Below the pieces are notes generated by a model. That model made no database searches. It saw nothing but the letters and a program-made list of their open reading frames with translations, and was not told where the DNA came from. Position numbers and translations under genes: made by a program. Source: Lentimicrobiaceae bacterium (GTDB taxonomy: Bacteria; Bacteroidota; Bacteroidia; Bacteroidales; Lentimicrobiaceae). From it: a stretch of 64,000 nt of DNA. Of the stretch, positions 8,402 to 18,673 are shown piece by piece. The first letter of the stretch is position 1. Each line of letters starts with the position of its first letter. The stretch lies in assembly GCA_020636745.1 (NCBI GenBank), contig JACJXH010000007.1, positions 62,001 to 126,000 on the forward strand. The letters are read 5' to 3'.

Positions 8402-10525
8402 TTATTTTAGTCCTCTTTTTTTCATCAATGGCTCAAGTGAAGGTTCCTGGCCTCTGAATTTTTTATATTGAATCATGCCTTCGTCATCACCATTTTCTGC
8501 CAGGCAGTTTTTGCGGAAGCTGGCTGCTAACTCTTTGTTAAAAATGTCGCCCGACTGTTTGAAATAATCAAAAGCATCAGCATCAAGCACGGCAGCCCAA
8601 AGGTAAACATAATACCCTGCAGCATAACCACCATCAAAAATATGCGCAAAATAGGTTGAGCGGTAACGTGGCCAGATTTCACTAATCAGTCCAATTTTAT
8701 CCATGGCCTGTTTTTCAAATGCTACCACATCTTCAACATTTGCTGGCGCCGGAAGCTTATGGTAGTCCATATCCAGAATTGAAGCAGCAATGTATTCAAC
8801 GTTATCAAATCCCTGATTGAATAGTCCGCTGTTTTCAATTTTAGTGATCAAAGCATCCGGAATAACTTCACCTGTTTTGTAATGTTTGGCATACATGCGT
8901 AAAACTTCGGGTTCGCCGGCCCAGTTTTCCATAACCTGTGAGGGAAGTTCAACATAATCCTGTGGCACATTACCTGCAGTACGGGTGTATTTTCCTTGTG
9001 TAAATAATCCGTGAAGTGCATGTCCAAATTCATGAAACAGAGTGGTTGTTTCGTCCCAGTTTAAGAGGGCAGGCATGTCGCCGGTAGGAGGTGTGAAGTT
9101 GCAGACAATAGAAATAACCGGATCGATTTTTTTATCATTCTTCCATCCAGATGCCTGAAAATCTGTACACCAGGCACCGCCGCCTTTTGAATCACGAGGG
9201 TAATAGTCCAGATAAAGTATTCCCAGATGTGAGCCATCAGATTCTTTCACTTCAAATGTTTCAACATCTTTTTGATAAACAGGCAGGTCAGTTAGTTTAT
9301 TAAATGTAATTCCATAAAGTTTGCCGGCTACAGCAAACATTCCGTCGCGCACATTGTCGAGACTGAAATAGGGTTTCAGCTCATTTTCATCGAGATCATA
9401 TTTCTGTTTGCGAAGTTTTTCGGCATAAAACCACCAGTCCCATGAGTCAAGTTTGAAATTGGCTCCTTCAGCATCTGCAATTTTTTGCATTTCAACAAGT
9501 TCTGCCTTTGCAACCGGAAGAGCAGCAACCATCAGTTTGTTCAGGAAATCATCAACATTGGATGTTGTTTTGGCCATATTTTCGTCAATAACATAGGCTG
9601 CATAGTTGTCATAACCTAATAATTTTGCTTTTTCTGCTCTGAGCTGAATCATTTCAGACAGCACTTTTTTGTTGTCGTTGTCATTGTTGTTATTGCCACG
9701 CATGAAGTAGCCGCGATAGATTTTCTCACGCAGAGCTCTGTTTTTAGCATATTGCAGGAATGGAATCATGCTGGGTTTGGCTAGTGTAAATACCCATTTC
9801 CCATCCATGCCTGATGCTTTGGCTGTTTCAGCAGCAGCAGAAATGACTCCCTCAGGTAGCCCGTCCAAATCAGCCTGATTGTCAATAACAAGCTTGAAAT
9901 TTTTGTTGGTTTCTGCCAGCAGATTGTCGCCAAATTTCAGGCCCAGAGAGGCAAGTTGCCCGTTAATTTTTTTAAGCTGTTCTTGTTGCCCGGCTGAAAG
10001 GTTTGCGCCCTGTCTTTCAAAATCACGGTAGTATTTTTCTGTTACTCTTATTTGCTGAGCATCAAGCCCCGATTCATTTCGTTTTTCATAAACGACTTTT
10101 ATGCGCTCAAATAGTTTGGGATTCATTGAAATTTCGTCATTGTGCTGCGAAAGCATGGGCGAAATTTTCTGAGCAATCAACTGCAAATTATCGTTGGTGT
10201 TTGCTTGCATTACATTGAAAAAAACCTTGCTCACTTTGGTTAAAAGCTCTCCTGACTTATCAAAGGCCAGAATTGTATTTTCAAATGTAGGAGCATCCTG
10301 ATTGTTTACAATTGATGCAATCTCATCGTTGTGTTGTTTCATGCCTTCAATAAATGCCGGCATATAGTGCGAGGTGTCAATTTTATCAAAGGGAGGCACC
10401 TGAAATGGGGTTGTGTACTCGGTAAAGAATGGGTTGTCCATGTCTTTCTCCGCTTTTTGGTTGTTTTTGCAGCTTGAAAAAACGGCTAAAACAGTGGCCA
10501 TCAATAGCAGCATGTAGCTTTTCAT
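8402..10525 (-). CDS. dcp: M3-family zinc oligopeptidase (peptidyl-dipeptidase Dcp-like), lipoprotein
   Basis: The protein has 707 residues. The start MKSYMLLLMATVLAVFSSCK is a lipoprotein signal with lipobox Cys19, so the enzyme is probably anchored in the periplasm rather than cytosolic like E. coli Dcp. The helical N-terminal half leads into the catalytic domain with the zinc-binding HEFGH motif (His498, Glu499, His502); the third ligand is probably Glu526 in the VELPSQ motif. This arrangement and length match M3A peptidases (Dcp, oligopeptidase A, thimet oligopeptidase), which act only on short peptides because the active site lies in a deep channel. The likely role is to trim peptides generated by secreted proteases for nutrition. 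It converges with the SulP gene across a shared terminator and has a good promoter of its own. Confidence 0.93.
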   Translation of the reverse strand: MKSYMLLLMATVLAVFSSCKNNQKAEKDMDNPFFTEYTTPFQVPPFDKIDTSHYMPAFIEGMKQHNDEIASIVNNQDAPTFENTILAFDKSGELLTKVSKVFFNVMQANTNDNLQLIAQKISPMLSQHNDEISMNPKLFERIKVVYEKRNESGLDAQQIRVTEKYYRDFERQGANLSAGQQEQLKKINGQLASLGLKFGDNLLAETNKNFKLVIDNQADLDGLPEGVISAAAETAKASGMDGKWVFTLAKPSMIPFLQYAKNRALREKIYRGYFMRGNNNNDNDNKKVLSEMIQLRAEKAKLLGYDNYAAYVIDENMAKTTSNVDDFLNKLMVAALPVAKAELVEMQKIADAEGANFKLDSWDWWFYAEKLRKQKYDLDENELKPYFSLDNVRDGMFAVAGKLYGITFNKLTDLPVYQKDVETFEVKESDGSHLGILYLDYYPRDSKGGGAWCTDFQASGWKNDKKIDPVISIVCNFTPPTGDMPALLNWDETTTLFHEFGHALHGLFTQGKYTRTAGNVPQDYVELPSQVMENWAGEPEVLRMYAKHYKTGEVIPDALITKIENSGLFNQGFDNVEYIAASILDMDYHKLPAPANVEDVVAFEKQAMDKIGLISEIWPRYRSTYFAHIFDGGYAAGYYVYLWAAVLDADAFDYFKQSGDIFNKELAASFRKNCLAENGDDEGMIQYKKFRGQEPSLEPLMKKRGLK

Positions 10526-10571
10526 AATGATCGGTGAGTTGTGTGTAAAACTATTTTTTATGAATTAATTG

Positions 10572-10601
10572 CAAATGTAGAATCTAAAGTGGTAATAGCA
10601 A
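10572..10601 (-). promoter_or_regulatory. Bacteroidota housekeeping promoter for the M3 peptidase
   Basis: Read on the minus strand, TTG (10601-10599) is followed after exactly 19 bases by TACATTTG (10579-10572). This matches the TTTG-N19/21-TAnnTTTG consensus of the phylum's primary sigma factor. It lies about 45 bases upstream of the start codon at 10525. Confidence 0.7.
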
Positions 10602-10921
10602 GAAACATATGGCTAAAAATTTAAGGGTTTCGTAATTGTTGAGAAAGTAATGACAATGCAAATTGGTCTGTTTATGTTGGCATAATTGATGAAATTTATG
10701 TTCCTTTGCAGCCTTTAAATTGATTGAAGTGGCAGTGAATTCAGTGATTCAAGGAATAATCTTCCGGGTCATTATACATTGAAGCATCTTAAATTGGTTG
10801 ATTGTTGTGTCAATGAATTTTCGGTCTAGCCTTGGTAAATCAAATTGAATGGTTGAAAATAAAGTCAGACAATCCGGATTGATTGGATGGAAAGTGGATT
10901 TCCTAATTTTTTTTTCAAAGA

Positions 10922-10951
10922 TGAATAGGGGTAAATCTGCTTTCAGTTGTC
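10922..10951 (+). promoter_or_regulatory. Putative ECF-sigma promoter box, copy 2 (adhesin 1)
   Basis: TGAATAGGGGTAAA, ten bases, GTTGTC. The same 30-base layout with identical spacing occurs at 28051-28080 (before fecR) and 34026-34055 (before giant adhesin 2); 20 of 30 positions are the same in all three. Promoter function and recognition by the sigma factor at 27438-28025 are inferences. Confidence 0.55.
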
Positions 10952-11318
10952 TTTGAAGTGACGAATTAGACGGGTGAGTTGAATAATGGCATTTGCTTTC
11001 GTTGTCTGAATCGAAAATGTTTCTGGTAATCAAGTTGTTAGTGGCTATCGTGAAACATATGATAATAATTAACTAAAATTGAGGTGAACAATAAGTGCAA
11101 CTGAAAGTTTATAGGAAGATTTCTGTACAAGGTTACCCTCAAAACTCTTAAAACTCGAAATACTTGAATAACTGTTTTTACATTAATAGATTAGTCTGCA
11201 GTATAGCCAGTAAGCCTTAATTATAGGACTTGCCGGTTATTTTTTTTATATGTAACGAAAAATGCTCCTATCCGATTGAACGGAATTGCGAAAAAAAATA
11301 GAGAATGGCTCCCTACCA

Positions 11319-11356
11319 GCAGAAATTTTTGAATAAGTAATTATTCATTTTTCTGC
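11319..11356 (+). repeat. Imperfect AT-rich inverted repeat in adhesin 1 leader
   Basis: GCAGAAATTTTTGAATAA (11319-11336) faces TTATTCATTTTTCTGC (11341-11356) across a four-base loop. The transcript could form a long hairpin with one internal mismatch region. There is no U-run after it, so it is not a standard terminator. Function unknown. Confidence 0.5.
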
Positions 11357-11594
11357 CCGGATTGATAAAAGAAGGTACTCACGAGAGTAATAGAACTCAC
11401 AGAAAAATAGGGGAAATTATAATAAGATATGTGTTGGTTGAATTTCTGTAGTGTGCAGTCATAAAAATTTCAATTTAATTTTCAATTTGAGGCTGAATTA
11501 ACAACTATAAAATCGTGTAATTCCCGGACCATTTTTTGAATCATTTTTAATTTAAATAATCAATTAACTGAATATTAACTTGTTTTAAAATTGT

Positions 11595-11645
11595 GAAAGG
11601 AGGGTAAAGGCAAACAGACTAGGGGTTAGAAGCTGCAAAAGCAGC
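11595..11645 (+). promoter_or_regulatory. Conserved leader element with small hairpin, adhesin 1
   Basis: GAAAGGAGGGTAAAGGCAAA at 11595-11614 is nearly repeated in front of adhesin 2 (34437-34456). In both leaders it is followed about 20 bases later by a 4-5 bp GC hairpin (here GCTGC, AAAA loop, GCAGC at 11632-11645). A C/T-rich segment resembling CCTTTAAT, then TAACTAAA just before the start codon, is also shared. The GGAGG lies about 110 bases from the start codon, so it is not a ribosome binding site for the adhesin. It may be a structured cis-acting RNA or protein-binding site. Confidence 0.45.
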
Positions 11646-11711
11646 AAATGAATCAAACTCAATTACTTTTTAAAGGAAGTTCCCTTTAATTTTTAACTAA
11701 AAAAACCTATT

Positions 11712-14700
11712 ATGAACAAGAATTCTATTTTAATGCGATGGCTTGGTGCTGCTATGCTGGGGTTACTCCTGTTTGTAGGCGCTGGTCAGGTGCAGGCTCA
11801 ATCCAGCCTTGAAGTAACTCCTCAGGTGCTTGATTTAGGACAGCGTCCGATTGATGCCTGGATGAAACCGGGGGTTTTCACCCTTACCAATACAGGTATT
11901 GGCGCAATTACTATTGATGCCAGCGAACTGGATGCTCCTGCATTCTTTGGTTTGCAAAACCCTGTACTCCCTATCACCCTTGAAGAAGGTGAATCAGTTG
12001 AGGTTGGCTTAACTACAAGTGGCCAGGCAACTGCAGGCGCTCTGTCAGGAAGTTATGTTGCTCGTTGGGGAAGCTCACGTGCAGTAACTGTTGCTGACAT
12101 CGCTGCTACAGCTTTCGCTCCCGTTCAGGGAGATGTATGGGAAAATGCTTTTGTCATTAACTCATATCCTGCTAACTATGCAGCTGTGGCAACAACTAAC
12201 TTCCATGATGTTTATGATCTTCCCGGTGCTACAGCCGATGGTAAAGATGTGGTTTATAAAATCACTACCACTTCAGACAAACTGTTAACAGTTGGTTTGA
12301 CTGCAACTGATGCCAAGATGGCTGTTTATGCTGCTGGCTTCAATGGTATTGGTGGTCCTGATGCAGGCAATGCGCTTGTAAGCGGAACTGCTGCTATTAC
12401 TAATTATCAGCTTTTTGCTGGTTCTTATTACCTGGTTGTTAGTACAACCGGTGCTTCTTATGACCTTGCTGTTAGCACAGCTACTATGCCGGTTCCGGTT
12501 GCTGCAAGCAATCCTGTTCCTGCTGATGGTGCCAACAGTATCAACAACGGAATGACCCTTAACTGGACATTCGGTGATTATACAGATGAATATCAGCTCG
12601 TTTTGGGTACTACATATCCTCCAACAACGATTGTTGTTCCTTTTACTTCTAACCTTGCTACTTCTTATGTATTAAGCGGATTACAGCCAAATATGCAATA
12701 TTTCTGGCAGGTAATTTCACGCAATACCCAAGGTACTACCGCTGGAACTGTTTGGGGTTTCACCACCACCATTGATGTTCCTACCGGAGTAACTGCTTCA
12801 GTTGTTGACCTTTCTCCAACAACTCCTACCGTTGCTGTTAACCTGAGCTGGACTCCCAATACAAACCGCTCATTCCTTGGTTACAATGTATATCGCAATG
12901 GATCAAAACAGAATACCGCTCTGTTAACCGGTACTACTTTTGCTCAATCCGGTCTTGCCAGAAATGCAACCTTCTCATATACAGTTACTGCTGTTTACGA
13001 TGAAGGTGAATCTGCTCCTTCAGTTCCTGCTGTTGTTACAACTAAAGGTGTAGGTATTGTTAGAGGTACTGTTACTGAATCATTAAATCCAACAACTGCT
13101 ATTGCTGGTGCAACTGTTGTTGTTAGTGGTCCTGCAGGAACTTATAACCTTACTACTGCTGCCAACGGATTCTATACTTCACAGGTTTATGCTGGTACTT
13201 ATGCTATTGCTGTTGCTGCTGAAGGTTTCATCGGCGAAAACATCAGTGGTGTTGTTGTTGCACACAATGCAACCGTAACCAACGACTTCCAACTTGATGA
13301 AGTTCCTTACCCTGTTGATTTTGTTATTGCCAGCGAAATGAATGCCAATAATGTACTTCTTGAGTGGGGCTTCAACGATGCAAGTCGCTCACTTGTTGAA
13401 TTCCAGGTTTGGCGTCAGAAAATCTATCAGCCTGAAACTGCTGTATTAGTTGGAAATACTGTACAGAATAGTTTTGTTGATTTTGACTGGGGTGTTCAGG
13501 ATTGGGGCGTTTACCAGTGGAACGTAGTGGCTGTTTATTCAGCCAGCCAGTCTCCTGCTGTAGCTTCAAATTCACTTGACAAAGACATGAATACGATGGT
13601 TGATGTAACTGTTGCGCTCAATTCAGCTGACAGCCCAGCCGGTACTTATGTTGAGTTTACCAACACTTCTGAGCCTGCTCTTGATTTAACCTATTCAACT
13701 TTATTAGGTGCTACAGGTACTTTCTCATGGAATGAATTCCGCAGAGGTACTTATAACATTGAAGTAAGCAAACGAGGTTATACTGGTGTTTATCAGACTA
13801 ACGTAAATATTTTCGACCAGACTTCATTCGAATGGTTGTTAGATGAAATACTCGCAGCTCCTGCAAATCTTTATGTAACCCCAACCGGATTGGCTACATG
13901 GGAAGCTGGTGATGCTATGCCTTACGATCGTTCATTCCTGAAATATAAAGTTTTCCATGCTGGTGTTTTGGTTGCTGAAGTTACAGATCCTTCATATCAG
14001 TTTGGAACCAATGGCGAAGCCCTTGTTGATGGTACAGAATATACAGCTGATGTAGCTGCTGTTTACAGCACTGGTCAGTCTGCTTTTGCATCATACACAT
14101 GGACTTATATTGCCTGCGATAACTACGCTACACCACAGAACTTCGCCGCAGTACAGGTTGAAGGAACTACAAATGTTGCTGTTACCTGGACAATGCCAGC
14201 TAACCGTGATACCGATGCTGTTGATTTTGCCCGCATTACCCGCGACGGTGAAGTTATTGCTGAAGTTGAAGGTACAAGCTATCTTGATGCTGACTTAGCA
14301 TTTGGTAACCATACTTACTGCATTACATTCGTTTACGAAAGCGGTGCTGAAACATGCCCAGCCAGCATTTGCGCAACTGTAAATGTAATTGGTGGCGGTT
14401 TTGTTAACGGTAATGTAAAAGAAGCTGCTTACCTCGGTGGTGCTAACATCGAAGGTGCTCAGGTAACTCTTACCAACACAACTAACAGTGCCATTACTTT
14501 CACATTTGCAACCGACGCTGCTGGTAACTATACCGGTGAAGTTCTTGCTGGTACATATGATTATGAAGTTAGCGCTGAAGGTTATGTTTCTGCATCACTT
14601 GAAGGAATCAGCATTCCTACAACTGCTACAGTAACTGAAAACTTCATTTTGATGGAGTATCCTTATTCAGTTGGAACAGTTGTTGCAACCGAACTGTCAG

Positions 14701-17700
14701 ACAATGTTGCCCAGATTGACTGGAGCGGCAATGGTGGTGGCGGAACAGGAACAACCGAAGATTTCTTCGAAGGTTTCGAAGCCGGAACACTACCAACAGG
14801 TTGGGTAACCTACAATGTTGATGGTGATATGTATAACTGGGAAAACACAGCTGCCAACTATACAACATTTGATGCTCATACCGGACTTTACTGTATGACA
14901 AGTGCTTCTTATGTAAATGGTGTAGGTGCATTAACACCTAATAACTGGCTTGTTTCTCCTGCACTTGCAATTACAGCAAATTCACAACTCAGCTTCTGGG
15001 TTGACGGACAGGATCCTGCATATGCAGCAGAACAGTATTATGTAAAAGTTTCAACAACAGGTAATGCTGTTGCTGATTTCACCACAACCATCCACTCAGC
15101 TGTTTCACCAGCTACCTGGGGAGAAGTTGTAGTTGATTTGTCTGCATTTGCAGGACAGACTATTTACATTGCTTTCCAGCATACCAATGTAACTGATATG
15201 TACTTCCTTAAACTGGACGACGTAACAGTAACCAACACTGTTAGCAGAGCTGCTTATACAGCTTCTGTATCAGCTGGCGTTTCAACTGCCATGCCATTTA
15301 AAACTGCTGGTATGACCGAAAGCATGATTCAGGCTAAATCAGCCGAATATGCACAGGCTACATCAAGCCGCGAATTGGTTGGATACAATGTATACCGTAC
15401 CACTTGCGCAACTGGTGACCTTCAGTTCTTAGGTTTCACTTTGGATCAGCAGTTTACTGACAACACCTGGGGTGCTGCCACAGCTGGTGTTTACAAATGG
15501 GGCGTTGTAGCTGAATATGAGCAGAATGCATCAGAAATCGTATTCTCTAACTGTCTTGATAAAGACATGATTACCAATGTTAGCGTAGCTGTTAGCACCA
15601 CAAGTCTTGACAGCCCCGAAGAAACAGAGGTTATGTTCACCAACACATCAGAGCCTGATTTAGCTTTGACTTACGAAGTTACACTTGATGCAACCGGCGT
15701 ATATGCATGGGAAGAATTCCGCAAAGGAACCTATGACATTTCTGTTGTTAAAAACGGATTTGAGCCTATTGCTATTACAGGTTATGTAATTGATGGTCCT
15801 GAAGCTTTTGAATGGATTCTTGAAGAACAGCTCCTGCCAGTTGCAGATCTTTATGTAACCCCAACTGGTTATGCTACATGGAGAAATGGTGGCGTTATTC
15901 CTTTCGAAGATTTTGTTGAAAACTTCGACGCTGGTATTCCTGAAACATGGACCATTGTTAATGGTGGTACAGGCGCAAATGCTGCTGACACCTGGTACAT
16001 GGAAACTCCTGCAACCAATCCTCAGACAGCTGGTGCATCACTTGATGGTACTCCATTTGCTTTTGTTGATTCTGACGAAGCTGGATCAGGCACAACTATG
16101 GATGAAATGTTAATTTCTCCTGTTGTTGATGCTTCTAATGCAGATGCATTATTCCTTCAGTTTGACCAGTATTATAACAGATTTGCTTCAAACGAAGTAT
16201 GTACAGTTGAAGTATTCAATGGTACTGAATGGATTACTGTTCTTAACCAGACTGCTGATGCAGGCTCATGGGCAAGTGCAAACCATCAGGTTATTGATGT
16301 TACTGAATACATGAATGCTGCCTTCCAGGTACGTTTCCATTATGTATCACCAGGATGGAACTGGTACTGGGCAGTTGACAATGTATCAATTACACAGGCA
16401 ACTGAAACCAACGCCCGTTCATTACAGAACTACAAAGTATGGATCGACGGAGTATTTGCAGCCGATACAGAAGAAACCTTCCACCAGTATGCAACTGAGA
16501 ACCTGGTACCAGGTCAGGAGTATCTGTCAGAAGTAGCAGCAGTATACACCACTGGTATATCCGCAAAAATGCAGTATACCTGGACTTACCTTCCATGCGA
16601 TAGCTTCCCGGGTCCTGCACAGTTCAACGGTGAAGTTATTGATGAAACCGACGTATTACTGACCTGGTCAGATGCATTACCATTAGAACTTGTACAGATT
16701 AGCCAGAATCCGGGAGCACCTGCAAATGGATACTATCAGCAGTTTGGTTACGGTTACGGTGTAGCATATGACATGAGCGCATATCCTGATGCACTGTTAA
16801 ACAGTGTAGATTTCCACCATGCATCATGGGGCTTAAACGGAACATGGAATTACAAGATTCATGTATATAACTGGGATACCAAAACCCTCATCGGCACCTT
16901 CGGTCCATTCCAGACCACCGGTAACGACACATGGGAAATGGGCGTTGAGTTAGGTAACGTATCAACAGGTGGCGCTAATACCGTTGCTATTTTGATGGAG
17001 CCGCTGAGCAACTCATCTACCGATGCATATCCTGATATGTCATCAGACGATGCTTCTAACCCACAGGGTTCAATCTTTGGTTCATTATCAGATGTAAATG
17101 CCATTGGTTCATCTACCATTGGAAACTTCCTGATGGAAGCTTACATTTACACCGCTAATGGCGACGTAAGAGCAACACCAGTAAACTTTGACGTGTTACA
17201 GGCTCCAGCAGCCACCGCACGTATAGCTAACCACAATGCTTCATTGACCAGTGCTGTTGTAAAACAGGACGTAAGTCGTGTAAGCCGTGTAGAAGATGCA
17301 TTTGTAGGAGCCAACATTTACCGTGATGGTATGATGATTGCAGAGATGGTAGCAGATACATTCTATGTAGATGCAGCTGTTGAGCCAGGTACATATAACT
17401 ATTGCATTACTTACGTATATGAAAGTGGCGCTGAATCATGTTCAGATGCAAACTGCATTGAAGTATCACTTACCGAAGATTGCGTAGCACCGGTTGATTT
17501 AACCGCCGTATTGGCAGAAGATCCTGCAACTGCAATTTTGACCTGGAATAGTTTTGCAGGCGCATGGTTGTCATATGGCGACGGTGTATATGCAGATGCT
17601 ATCGGCTTAACCGACTTTAGCCCGATTACCGTAGCTGTACAGTGGAATCCTGCTGATTTGGCTGCATATAACGGAAGAGCATTTGATAAGGTAAACATTT

Positions 17701-18575
17701 ATTACGGAACAGGCAGTGTTGGCAACATCCTGCTTCAGGTATGGGAAGGCACAACCCTAATTCGTGAAGAAGCTGTAACGAGCACCATCGTAGGCGAATC
17801 ATGGAATGAGCTATCCTTCAACTCACCAGTAGTAATTGATGCAACCAAATCATACAGAGTAGGTTACACAGTAAGCAACTATGATGCTTACCCATGTGGT
17901 GCACAGAATTATGCCGGCACACCAAACAGTGACTTAGTATTCCTTGATGGTGTATGGGATAACCTGAATAACTACATTCCTTACTCATGGTTAATTGAGA
18001 CACACATTGGAGAAGCAACCGCAGCCACTGCAAATGTACCTGTACAGAGCAGTGTAATCAGCAAAGCAACTTCAGCTAACCTGGTATCATCACCGGTAGC
18101 CGTAAATGTAAACAGGTCAGAAGCCGGCAGAAACCGCGCATTCCTTGGATACAATGTATACAGAGAAGGCGTTCAGGTAAACAGCGAGCTAGTACTTGAG
18201 AACACCTACCAGGATACCCCAGGTACCCCGGGTAACTACTGCTACACAGTAACAGCTGTATACAGCCTTTGCGGTGAGTCAGAACATTCAAACGAAGCAT
18301 GTGTTGACGTATTGGTAGGTGTTGAAAACCCAGCTATCAGCAATGTTAACATTTATCCTAACCCATCAAACAACGTAGTAAACATTGACCTGAGCAGCAA
18401 TATCAGCCAGGTAGTTGTATACAACTATGTAGGTCAGGTCGTATTCGAACAGAATGTAACCAAAGCTGAAACTCTTCAGTTAAATGTACGTAACTACGAA
18501 TCTGGCGCTTACCTGGTTAAATTTGTAACCAGAGCAGGCGAAAGCTTCACCAAAAAAGTTATCGTTACCAAATAA
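11712..18575 (+). CDS. Giant modular surface adhesin 1, T9SS-secreted, HagA/gingipain-adhesin-like
   Basis: The protein has 2287 residues and starts with a signal peptide (1-29, VQA|Q). A Hydin/ASPM-like beta domain (about 33-125; VLDLGQRPIDAW) is followed by a pre-peptidase C-terminal-like domain (about 140-255), fibronectin III-like domains, carboxypeptidase-regulatory-like domains (about 446-525 and 894-980), two choice-of-anchor J/cleaved-adhesin modules (about 1018-1176 and 1399-1560) and two further beta-sandwich modules (about 1660-1813 and 1951-2100). It ends with a type A T9SS sorting domain (2212-2287; IYPNPSNN...KKVIVTK). The cleaved-adhesin modules are the type found in Porphyromonas HagA and gingipain adhesin regions, so binding to protein or glycan surfaces is likely; no catalytic domain is seen. 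It is a single-gene unit with a leader and strong terminator. Synonymous codon choice changes near 16.4 kb, from GTT/GCT toward GTA/GCA. The paralogue is at 34542-42548. Confidence 0.9.
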   Translation: MNKNSILMRWLGAAMLGLLLFVGAGQVQAQSSLEVTPQVLDLGQRPIDAWMKPGVFTLTNTGIGAITIDASELDAPAFFGLQNPVLPITLEEGESVEVGLTTSGQATAGALSGSYVARWGSSRAVTVADIAATAFAPVQGDVWENAFVINSYPANYAAVATTNFHDVYDLPGATADGKDVVYKITTTSDKLLTVGLTATDAKMAVYAAGFNGIGGPDAGNALVSGTAAITNYQLFAGSYYLVVSTTGASYDLAVSTATMPVPVAASNPVPADGANSINNGMTLNWTFGDYTDEYQLVLGTTYPPTTIVVPFTSNLATSYVLSGLQPNMQYFWQVISRNTQGTTAGTVWGFTTTIDVPTGVTASVVDLSPTTPTVAVNLSWTPNTNRSFLGYNVYRNGSKQNTALLTGTTFAQSGLARNATFSYTVTAVYDEGESAPSVPAVVTTKGVGIVRGTVTESLNPTTAIAGATVVVSGPAGTYNLTTAANGFYTSQVYAGTYAIAVAAEGFIGENISGVVVAHNATVTNDFQLDEVPYPVDFVIASEMNANNVLLEWGFNDASRSLVEFQVWRQKIYQPETAVLVGNTVQNSFVDFDWGVQDWGVYQWNVVAVYSASQSPAVASNSLDKDMNTMVDVTVALNSADSPAGTYVEFTNTSEPALDLTYSTLLGATGTFSWNEFRRGTYNIEVSKRGYTGVYQTNVNIFDQTSFEWLLDEILAAPANLYVTPTGLATWEAGDAMPYDRSFLKYKVFHAGVLVAEVTDPSYQFGTNGEALVDGTEYTADVAAVYSTGQSAFASYTWTYIACDNYATPQNFAAVQVEGTTNVAVTWTMPANRDTDAVDFARITRDGEVIAEVEGTSYLDADLAFGNHTYCITFVYESGAETCPASICATVNVIGGGFVNGNVKEAAYLGGANIEGAQVTLTNTTNSAITFTFATDAAGNYTGEVLAGTYDYEVSAEGYVSASLEGISIPTTATVTENFILMEYPYSVGTVVATELSDNVAQIDWSGNGGGGTGTTEDFFEGFEAGTLPTGWVTYNVDGDMYNWENTAANYTTFDAHTGLYCMTSASYVNGVGALTPNNWLVSPALAITANSQLSFWVDGQDPAYAAEQYYVKVSTTGNAVADFTTTIHSAVSPATWGEVVVDLSAFAGQTIYIAFQHTNVTDMYFLKLDDVTVTNTVSRAAYTASVSAGVSTAMPFKTAGMTESMIQAKSAEYAQATSSRELVGYNVYRTTCATGDLQFLGFTLDQQFTDNTWGAATAGVYKWGVVAEYEQNASEIVFSNCLDKDMITNVSVAVSTTSLDSPEETEVMFTNTSEPDLALTYEVTLDATGVYAWEEFRKGTYDISVVKNGFEPIAITGYVIDGPEAFEWILEEQLLPVADLYVTPTGYATWRNGGVIPFEDFVENFDAGIPETWTIVNGGTGANAADTWYMETPATNPQTAGASLDGTPFAFVDSDEAGSGTTMDEMLISPVVDASNADALFLQFDQYYNRFASNEVCTVEVFNGTEWITVLNQTADAGSWASANHQVIDVTEYMNAAFQVRFHYVSPGWNWYWAVDNVSITQATETNARSLQNYKVWIDGVFAADTEETFHQYATENLVPGQEYLSEVAAVYTTGISAKMQYTWTYLPCDSFPGPAQFNGEVIDETDVLLTWSDALPLELVQISQNPGAPANGYYQQFGYGYGVAYDMSAYPDALLNSVDFHHASWGLNGTWNYKIHVYNWDTKTLIGTFGPFQTTGNDTWEMGVELGNVSTGGANTVAILMEPLSNSSTDAYPDMSSDDASNPQGSIFGSLSDVNAIGSSTIGNFLMEAYIYTANGDVRATPVNFDVLQAPAATARIANHNASLTSAVVKQDVSRVSRVEDAFVGANIYRDGMMIAEMVADTFYVDAAVEPGTYNYCITYVYESGAESCSDANCIEVSLTEDCVAPVDLTAVLAEDPATAILTWNSFAGAWLSYGDGVYADAIGLTDFSPITVAVQWNPADLAAYNGRAFDKVNIYYGTGSVGNILLQVWEGTTLIREEAVTSTIVGESWNELSFNSPVVIDATKSYRVGYTVSNYDAYPCGAQNYAGTPNSDLVFLDGVWDNLNNYIPYSWLIETHIGEATAATANVPVQSSVISKATSANLVSSPVAVNVNRSEAGRNRAFLGYNVYREGVQVNSELVLENTYQDTPGTPGNYCYTVTAVYSLCGESEHSNEACVDVLVGVENPAISNVNIYPNPSNNVVNIDLSSNISQVVVYNYVGQVVFEQNVTKAETLQLNVRNYESGAYLVKFVTRAGESFTKKVIVTK
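13051..17480 (+). repeat. Two internal super-repeats of adhesin 1
   Basis: The protein encoded by 13051-14392 and that encoded by 14393-17480 follow the same order: carboxypeptidase-regulatory-like domain, Fn3 domain, an LDKDM...SPE/AGT...FTNTSEP module, an LYVTPTG(L/Y)ATW module, then a module ending YCIT(F/Y)VYESGAE(T/S)C. The second copy is longer because it holds two cleaved-adhesin modules and one extra beta-sandwich absent from the first. Adhesin 2 shows the same plan (about 36298-38283 and 38284-41420). Confidence 0.7.
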
Positions 18576-18595
18576 TCGTTAAATCGATGTTATTG

Positions 18596-18624
18596 AAAAG
18601 GGCCTCCACATGGAGGCCCTTTTT
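18596..18624. terminator. Intrinsic terminator of adhesin 1, bidirectional
   Basis: AAAAGGGCCTCC (18596-18607), loop ACAT, GGAGGCCC (18612-18619) and a T-run. The A-run on the left also allows it to stop rsmA transcription from the other side. The stem and the 20 bases before it are almost identical to those after adhesin 2 (42569-42597). Confidence 0.92.
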
Positions 18625-18673
18625 GTTTGATAACCCGGAAGAGGTTTTATAGTCTTAAAATAATGCCTTGTAT

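Larger units (their letters stand above)
10526..11711. other. Long gene-free region upstream of giant adhesin 1
   Basis: The 1.19 kb between the peptidase and the adhesin holds no credible protein gene. It contains the divergent peptidase promoter (10572-10601), the ECF-type box (10922-10951), an imperfect AT-rich inverted repeat (11319-11356), a small TACTC/GAGTA hairpin (11376-11389) and the conserved leader element (11595-11645). If transcription starts at the ECF box the adhesin messenger has a leader of roughly 750 bases. Confidence 0.6.

Noticed and set aside
10749..11033. Minus-strand open frame of 94 codons before adhesin 1
   Set aside because: It has no recognisable domain, lies in AT-rich regulatory DNA and covers the ECF-type box on the other strand. 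Probably chance.
11595..11645. Leader element as a c-di-GMP-I or preQ1 riboswitch
   Set aside because: Only short purine stretches look alike; the core conserved bases and pairing of those classes are absent.
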